Source of the DNA: Erpobdella octoculata
Lineage: Eukaryota > Annelida > Clitellata > Hirudinida > Erpobdellidae
Reading direction: 5' to 3'
DNA length: 64,000 nucleotides
Assembly (NCBI GenBank): GCA_963978895.1
Contig: OZ022242.1
Location: 24,779,663-24,843,662 of the forward strand
Shown one piece after another: positions 57,046 to 64,000 of the stretch. The first letter of the stretch is position 1. Each line of letters begins with the position of its first letter. The notes below the pieces were generated by a model, which made no database searches, was not told the DNA's origin, and saw only the letters and a list, made by a program, of their open reading frames with translations. The position numbers were made by a program, and so were the translations under genes.

Positions 57046-57330
57046 GACTTGCTTCCCAGTCTTGCATAATGGTATTGCGCGTTATTACAAATTATTAAGA
57101 GAGAGATATGGCGGGAAAGCGACCAGAATCGGGAAAGTGACCGGGAGCAGGAAAGCGACCGGGAGTGGGAGAGCAAGCGGGAACGGGAAAGCAAGCGGGA
57201 ACGGGAAAGCGACCGGGAGCGGGAAAGCGACCGGGAGCGGGAGAGAAAACGGGGAATTTAAATGGGAGCTAGAGAAAAACGATAAAAAAAACTTTAAAAC
57301 TCCCGAGCAACGCCGGGTAACCCCGCTAGT
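57046..57330 (+). mobile_element. Family 1 Helitron 3' part (copy H5)
   Basis: G-rich CGGGAAAGCGACCGGGA-type repeats at 57110-57250, then CAACGCCGGGTAACCCCGCT ending CTAGT at 57330. The 5' end is not recognised. Confidence 0.75.
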
Positions 57331-59465
<2,135 letters not shown>

Positions 59466-59584
59466 GGTTAACATTGTTCCGATGCCTAATTGCCTGACCG
59501 CTATTTTGGGAAAGATTAGATCTTCTGGGTCGCGGCATTGTTTTGTTATTAATAATGTTTTTGTTAAAAGTAATAAAACTTTAA

Positions 59585-59588
<4 letters not shown>
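59466..59588. other. Short spacer between Helitron relic and (AT)n
   Basis: A minus frame with RDPEDLIFPKIAVRQ continues out of the Helitron side; it is not recognised. Confidence 0.4.

Positions 59589-59665
<77 letters not shown>
59589..59665. repeat. (AT)n microsatellite
   Basis: About 77 bp of AT bordering the leader ORF of PLE-2. Confidence 0.97.
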
Positions 59666-59666
<1 letters not shown>

Positions 59667-59788
59667 TTGAGACACGCTCCAAGAAACACAACTCGCCATT
59701 TGGCAGAAACAACATTTCGAGCCAAATTCTCGACCTTTCGGTACAAAACTCTCTGTTCGAGACTACAATTAGCCAAAAACTTTTCCAT
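59667..59788 (-). CDS. PLE-2 leader ORF fragment
   Basis: The AUG (complement of 59786-59788) lies 20 nt after the predicted ribozyme cut. The frame starts MEKFLANCSLEQRVL and ends NVVSAKWRVVFLGACLKD, then enters (AT)n. Same closing motif as in the other PLE leaders. Confidence 0.55.
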
Positions 59789-59804
59789 TAAACTTTTATT
59801 GTCA

Positions 59805-59846
59805 GACCGACGGACCGTTTCAGCTATGTCAGCCATCCTCAGGGTC
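59805..59846 (-). ncRNA. Hammerhead ribozyme motif (PLE-2)
   Basis: Minus strand: stem I GACC/GGUC, core CUGAGGA (position 7 may be any base), U, stem II GGCU/AGCU with loop GACAU, GAAA, stem III ACG/CGU, cleavage base C. Compared with PLE-0, -1 and -3 both strands of stems I and III have changed together. Confidence 0.75.
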
Positions 59847-59979
59847 AAAAGTAAAACGAGAAAAGTAAACAAACAGAAAGAACCGAAATTATCAAAGAAT
59901 TAGCACACTAACAAAAGAAAAAACGAAAAAACACTCTATCTATCAAATCAAAAGAATATAAAATTCATACTATTGGAAA

Positions 59980-61491
59980 TCAATTTTTGCGCTTTTGCTG
60001 TGTTATATTAGAAGAGACAAGAATTTCCTCAGATACATTACAATGAGATTCGTCAGGAGCAGCCTCAACAGCCAAAGTATTTGTGTCAGAGGACGAGTCA
60101 GAAGTATCATCATTTATGTTATCCTCGTCGTTAGAAGGAATACAGGGTAACCGATGCATATTGCTTTCTTTGACACCGAATAAGTGGAGAATCTGTGGAA
60201 ATTTATCAAATTGTTTATTAATTGCGGGTCTCATTAATAAGATATAGAGAGCCTCTTTAATTTTCAGCCGGAAAGAGTCGGATTCACTTGTTAAAATCGA
60301 AACACCTTCTTCAAGTTCTTTTTGTGTTAGCTTTTTCAAATGAATACATTCATAATGATTAAGAATACTCCCAAACTGGAGATGCATCGTGAGTCTCCTT
60401 GACAACGTAGTGGTAGTGTGACCAATGTATGTATCCACCTTACAATGTGGAATAGAACATTTGAAATGGTACACCACGTGACTTTGTTGCAACGGGTCAG
60501 TGATACTTGTTCTATCATTCTTGATGACCAAATTGAAAAGTTTCAAGTTTTTGTAATAAATATATAAACCCAGTTTATTCCTGACGGGGTCTATAACAGA
60601 AACTTCCTTTTTTATTATCTTCTTTATAATACTTTCATCAATTCTGTAATTGAGATTCATTTGATTTTTGTAGAACACGGGGAACTCCTGGCGTACATCA
60701 CGACCCTTGTCAGCGTCAGACCCAGCCGAACTCACAGATGTTTTCATTTTGGTTACAAAATTGTTAATAAAACCGTCGACAAAGCTATTAGAATAATTGT
60801 TGTTAACCAATAACTGCTTGATTCTAACTATTTCTTTATGGAAATCTGACCAGGTTTCGGAAAAACGATAAGCTCTGAGGAGATAACTATTAATAACACT
60901 TCTTTTATATCTGTCCGGACACTCGCTGTCACCATTTAGGCATGTTCCATTATTAGTTGGTTTGATGAAGACTTTGGTAGTAGGACCAGAATCAGTTATT
61001 GTGATGATGGTGTCGAGAAAATTTACTTGTTTTTTACTGTCATTTAGGTCGAAGGTAAATTTCAAAACTGAATTGCTCTCGAAAGTATTCTTTAAAGCAA
61101 CGACTTCACGTTCAGACCTCACAAGAAGAAAGATATCATCCATATATCGCGCATAAACATTTGGGGTTTCTTCTATTTCAGCGAAAGCAATCTCCTCTAA
61201 ACGACCCATGTAAAAGTTAGCAAAGGTTGGTCCCAATGGAGATCCCATCGCCACTCCATCAATCTGTAAAAATAAGCTCTGGTCTAAGTGTCTGAATGGA
61301 GACTCTGTAGTACATACCAGCAGGAGCTCGTGCAGCAGAGATTCTGGAATCTTTGGAGGAGGCAACGTATCACTATGATAGACGTAATTGCAAATGATAG
61401 ATATTGTATCACGAACAGGGACGTTAGTGAAGAGACTCTCGACATCCATTGTTGCAGCAACTTTGCCAAGAGATAAGTAGGATTTGGACAT
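59980..61491 (-). CDS. PLE-2 reverse transcriptase / GIY-YIG protein, 5'-truncated but open
   Basis: 503 codons without interruption. [14 protein letters not shown] (A), [18 protein letters not shown] (B), [12 protein letters not shown] (C, YMDD), then [11 protein letters not shown] of the thumb side. The C-terminal endonuclease has [20 protein letters not shown] and SRRLTMHLQ, then [14 protein letters not shown] and an Asp/Ser-rich tail. At the 5' side a deletion near 61455 fuses a remnant of an upstream RT motif ([13 protein letters not shown], other frame) to the sequence before motif A. The N-terminal half is lost against (AT)n. The printed ATG is not a true start. It is the best-preserved PLE of the window. 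Confidence 0.92.
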   Translation of the reverse strand: MSKSYLSLGKVAATMDVESLFTNVPVRDTISIICNYVYHSDTLPPPKIPESLLHELLLVCTTESPFRHLDQSLFLQIDGVAMGSPLGPTFANFYMGRLEEIAFAEIEETPNVYARYMDDIFLLVRSEREVVALKNTFESNSVLKFTFDLNDSKKQVNFLDTIITITDSGPTTKVFIKPTNNGTCLNGDSECPDRYKRSVINSYLLRAYRFSETWSDFHKEIVRIKQLLVNNNYSNSFVDGFINNFVTKMKTSVSSAGSDADKGRDVRQEFPVFYKNQMNLNYRIDESIIKKIIKKEVSVIDPVRNKLGLYIYYKNLKLFNLVIKNDRTSITDPLQQSHVVYHFKCSIPHCKVDTYIGHTTTTLSRRLTMHLQFGSILNHYECIHLKKLTQKELEEGVSILTSESDSFRLKIKEALYILLMRPAINKQFDKFPQILHLFGVKESNMHRLPCIPSNDEDNINDDTSDSSSDTNTLAVEAAPDESHCNVSEEILVSSNITQQKRKN

Positions 61492-61496
61492 TGGAC

Positions 61497-61804
<308 letters not shown>

Positions 61805-61813
61805 AATCTTATA

Positions 61814-61857
61814 GGCTAATAGATCTATTTCGGCAATTTTTTGCCATCATCAGAGCC
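61814..61857 (-). ncRNA. Hammerhead ribozyme motif (PLE-3)
   Basis: Minus strand: stem I GGCU/AGCC, core CUGAUGA, U, stem II GGCAA/UUGCC around AAAA, GAAA, stem III AUA/UAU with a GAUC loop, cleavage base U. It is the most regular of the six. Confidence 0.82.
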
Positions 61858-62033
61858 GTTTAACTTTTTAAAAATAAAATGCAGTGACTAAATGGCAAAA
61901 GATACAACTAATTGAAAGGAATTAAAATACAATTTAAATAAAATTTAAATTCATTATATACAAATGTAACAACATAAAAACCATTTAAATTAAAATAATT
62001 ATAATAATAACAGTAATAACTAAATAATTAAGA

Positions 62034-62726
62034 TCAGTTAGTAAAGCCTTTAACAACGGAATTACAGTCAACTTCAAGGACGTGACTGGAAGAAGAATCA
62101 CATACATTATCTATAACCTTTGAAACACAAACGTCTGGTACAAAACATTCATTCAACGAAGAAATACCTGAAGAAACATTGGCACTATTAACATGCATAT
62201 TTTTAACAGAAGTTGTAGATGAGTTAAAACATTTATTATTATTATTATTATTAGTTTTAATACTATTTAGAGAACCAAAAAGTTTAAGAGTTAAATCAAA
62301 AGAATACCATTGTTTATTAATTAAAGGCTTACATTTATTAATAGCTAAAGCTTCTTTTAATTTTAACTTAATGGGTTGATTTTCTTTCATTAGTATACTG
62401 GTGTTATCAATTAGAAATTTATGTGATGGTTTGATTGAATGTTGTGTTGACATATGTTGGTATATGGCACCACTTTGACAATGCATAGTCAATCTACGAG
62501 ACAGAGTAGTTCTAGTATGACCAATGTAATTTTCCACCTGACCATGTGGAAACGGACACGAAAATTGGTACACTAGGTTGGTTTGTGCTACAGGGCTAGA
62601 AACATTATTTACACTATTTTTAATTAAAAGATTATGAGTTTTTCCATTGTTATAATAGATGTGTAACCTGAGTGTATTATCTTTATTTACAACCTTAATA
62701 TTATCATACACAATGTTTTTCAACAC
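62034..62726 (-). CDS. PLE-3 GIY-YIG endonuclease domain fragment
   Basis: 230 open codons. [20 protein letters not shown] and [11 protein letters not shown] are the GIY-YIG-type motifs. [20 protein letters not shown] follows, then an Asn- and Ser-rich tail to the stop at 62034. It is similar in layout to the tail of PLE-2. The start given is only the first ATG after the (AT)n edge. Confidence 0.88.
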   Translation of the reverse strand: MLKNIVYDNIKVVNKDNTLRLHIYYNNGKTHNLLIKNSVNNVSSPVAQTNLVYQFSCPFPHGQVENYIGHTRTTLSRRLTMHCQSGAIYQHMSTQHSIKPSHKFLIDNTSILMKENQPIKLKLKEALAINKCKPLINKQWYSFDLTLKLFGSLNSIKTNNNNNNKCFNSSTTSVKNMHVNSANVSSGISSLNECFVPDVCVSKVIDNVCDSSSSHVLEVDCNSVVKGFTN

Positions 62727-62733
62727 TTTTTCA

Positions 62734-62926
<193 letters not shown>

Positions 62927-62929
62927 CTA

Positions 62930-63135
62930 CGGTTTATAATCAAGGCTGATAAACCTCAGAAGATTTTATAAACTAAGAAAGACATAAAAAAATAGAGTTG
63001 AGCAATTACATAACTTCAATCAACCAGTCTTAATTACAGTTACTAAGACACAAGTTTTTGATTAACTGTGTATTTCTTCTAATAAATTTTGGACCATTTC
63101 TAAAGAACCTTAGTATAGTTATCGATATTACAACA
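62930..63135 (+). mobile_element. 3' part of an LTR (Ty3/gypsy-like element)
   Basis: Sequence ending CAACA 2 nt before a primer-binding site, hence the right end of a 5' LTR. Its TG start was not found; it may lie in or beyond the (AT)n. Confidence 0.5.
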
Positions 63136-63137
63136 AT

Positions 63138-63155
63138 TGGTGTCAGAAGCGGGAT
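63138..63155 (+). promoter_or_regulatory. Primer-binding site, tRNA-Leu type
   Basis: TGGTGTCAGAAGCGGGAT is complementary, apart from one base, to the 3' end of animal tRNA-Leu of the GTCAGG...CTTCTGACA type with CCA. This is a different leucine tRNA from that suggested for the LTR at 37969. Confidence 0.75.
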
Positions 63156-63163
63156 AATTAAAA

Positions 63164-64000
63164 ATGGTTCATCACAAATTATTGGAAGAACTCTCCCTGT
63201 TTGAGTTGAGGCAGGAACTAAAAATAAGAGAACTCAAATGACAAAGGAAAAAAGTCTGAGCTCGTGGATCGCCTCCGAATGACATTAGAAAGCCAAGGTC
63301 TGGATGCAGACGAATTCGAATTTGATATGGATGAGGAATTAACAAATTTTCTGAACAAGATGACGGAAGAAAACAGAGCAGTACAGGAGAAAAACAGAGC
63401 AGCACAGGAGCAAAACAGAACAGCACAGGAGCAAAACAGAGCAGCACAGGAAGAAAACAGAGCAGCACAGGAGGAAAACAGAGCAGCGCAAATAGAAACC
63501 AAAGCCGTTATGGAAGGAATAAAAGAATTAATTCTCGAAGGTCAGCTTAAATTAACAGATGTGGAGAAAAGATTTAATAACCTGGAAAAATTGGTAGAAG
63601 AGAATACCAAGGAAATCGAAAAAAGAATCGAGAGCAACCTGGAGATAAAATTGAACAATCTGGTCAAACAAGGACACACTGGTTGCCAAGTCCAAGAAAG
63701 AATTCATTCTGTTGAGCATGTCAAGACCCCGGCTTTTGATGGCACTGTGTCATGGTCCGTCTACAAAGCTCAATTTGAAATTGCTGCCAGGAAAAATAAC
63801 TTGTTAACCAGCCATCAGAAGACAGAAAATCTGGTATTTTCCTTGAGGGGAGAAGCTTTACAGCTTCTCGAGCTTACTGTAGATAGAGATGATAACGATG
63901 CGATCGTAAAGGTTCTCGAGAACAGATTCGGTAATCAACGCGCGCCCGAAATTTTTCGAGCTCAACAAGAGTCGACGCCAGAAACCCGAAGAAAGCATAC
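63164..64000 (+). pseudogene. Ty3/gypsy-like gag, 5' part, one frameshift, runs off the window
   Basis: It starts with an ATG 8 nt after the primer-binding site. The first 25 codons (LFELRQELKIRELK) resemble the first half of a SAP-type domain. After a TGA at 63239-63241 the +1 frame gives DKGKKSELVDRLRMTL, its second half, so one base is probably extra or missing. The frame is then open to the window end. It has six heptapeptide repeats (63366-63491), a charged coil (VEKRFNNLEKLVEENTKEIE) and TPAFDGTVSWSVYKAQFEIA, typical of the start of a gypsy capsid domain, followed by NLVFSLRGEALQLLEL. Protease and pol are beyond the window. Confidence 0.8.
63366..63491 (+). repeat. 21-bp (heptapeptide) repeat in gag
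   Basis: Six in-frame units of the type EENRAAQ (EENRAVQ, EKNRAAQ, EQNRTAQ, EQNRAAQ, EENRAAQ, EENRAAQ), likely extending a helical coil. Confidence 0.93.

Overview
This is a window from an AT-rich animal (invertebrate-type) nuclear genome. It has no operons, ribosome binding sites or CRISPR. It does have spliced exons with GT/AG borders, long (AT)n and (CATA)n microsatellites, and a dense nest of eukaryotic transposable elements: Penelope-like elements (PLEs), CR1/Jockey-type LINEs, LINEs with a restriction-like endonuclease (RLE), Helitrons, piggyBac, pogo-like, P-element-like and hAT DNA transposons, two Ty3/gypsy-like LTR elements and tRNA-derived SINEs. The species cannot be named from the sequence.

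The only host gene recognised is a P4-ATPase (phospholipid flippase, ATP8B type) on the minus strand, about 8.0-26.4 kb. Fifteen exons can be placed with matching intron phases, from the N-terminal cytosolic segment to the nucleotide-binding domain. The first exon(s) and the C-terminal half are not found in the window. The exon for the second membrane helix is present twice: two 99-nt, phase-0 exons of similar sequence, a probable mutually exclusive pair. Its introns carry piggyBac with a LINE inside it, hAT-like and SINE debris, and Helitrons, one of which stops 37 nt from an alternative-exon acceptor.

Layout: 0-6.3 kb, PLE ends and one PLE in a tandem/inverted arrangement bounded by (AT)n. 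6.3-8 kb, GA-rich spacer. 8-26.4 kb, P4-ATPase gene with nested transposons. 26.7-38.4 kb, Helitron, hAT, SINE, inverted-repeat and pogo-like elements and an LTR with primer-binding site. 38.4-47 kb, three CR1-like LINEs, one nearly intact and inserted into another. 47-48 kb, P-element-like transposase fragment. 48.3-56.7 kb, a Helitron-bounded block in which an RLE-type LINE sits twice within (CATA)n. 56.8-59.5 kb, Helitron ends and an internally deleted autonomous Helitron. 59.6-62.9 kb, two more PLEs separated by (AT)n. 62.9-64 kb, LTR end, primer-binding site and 5' gag of a Ty3/gypsy-like element running off the window.

The most striking system is in the PLEs. Six hammerhead-ribozyme-like motifs from four PLE lineages have covarying helices. 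Each would cleave 8-20 nt upstream of an AUG that opens a short conserved reading frame, and that frame runs into (AT)n. Other points worth checking are the duplicated flippase exon, the RLE LINE joined twice to (CATA)n at the same 3' position, and a pogo-like element with repeated subterminal motifs.
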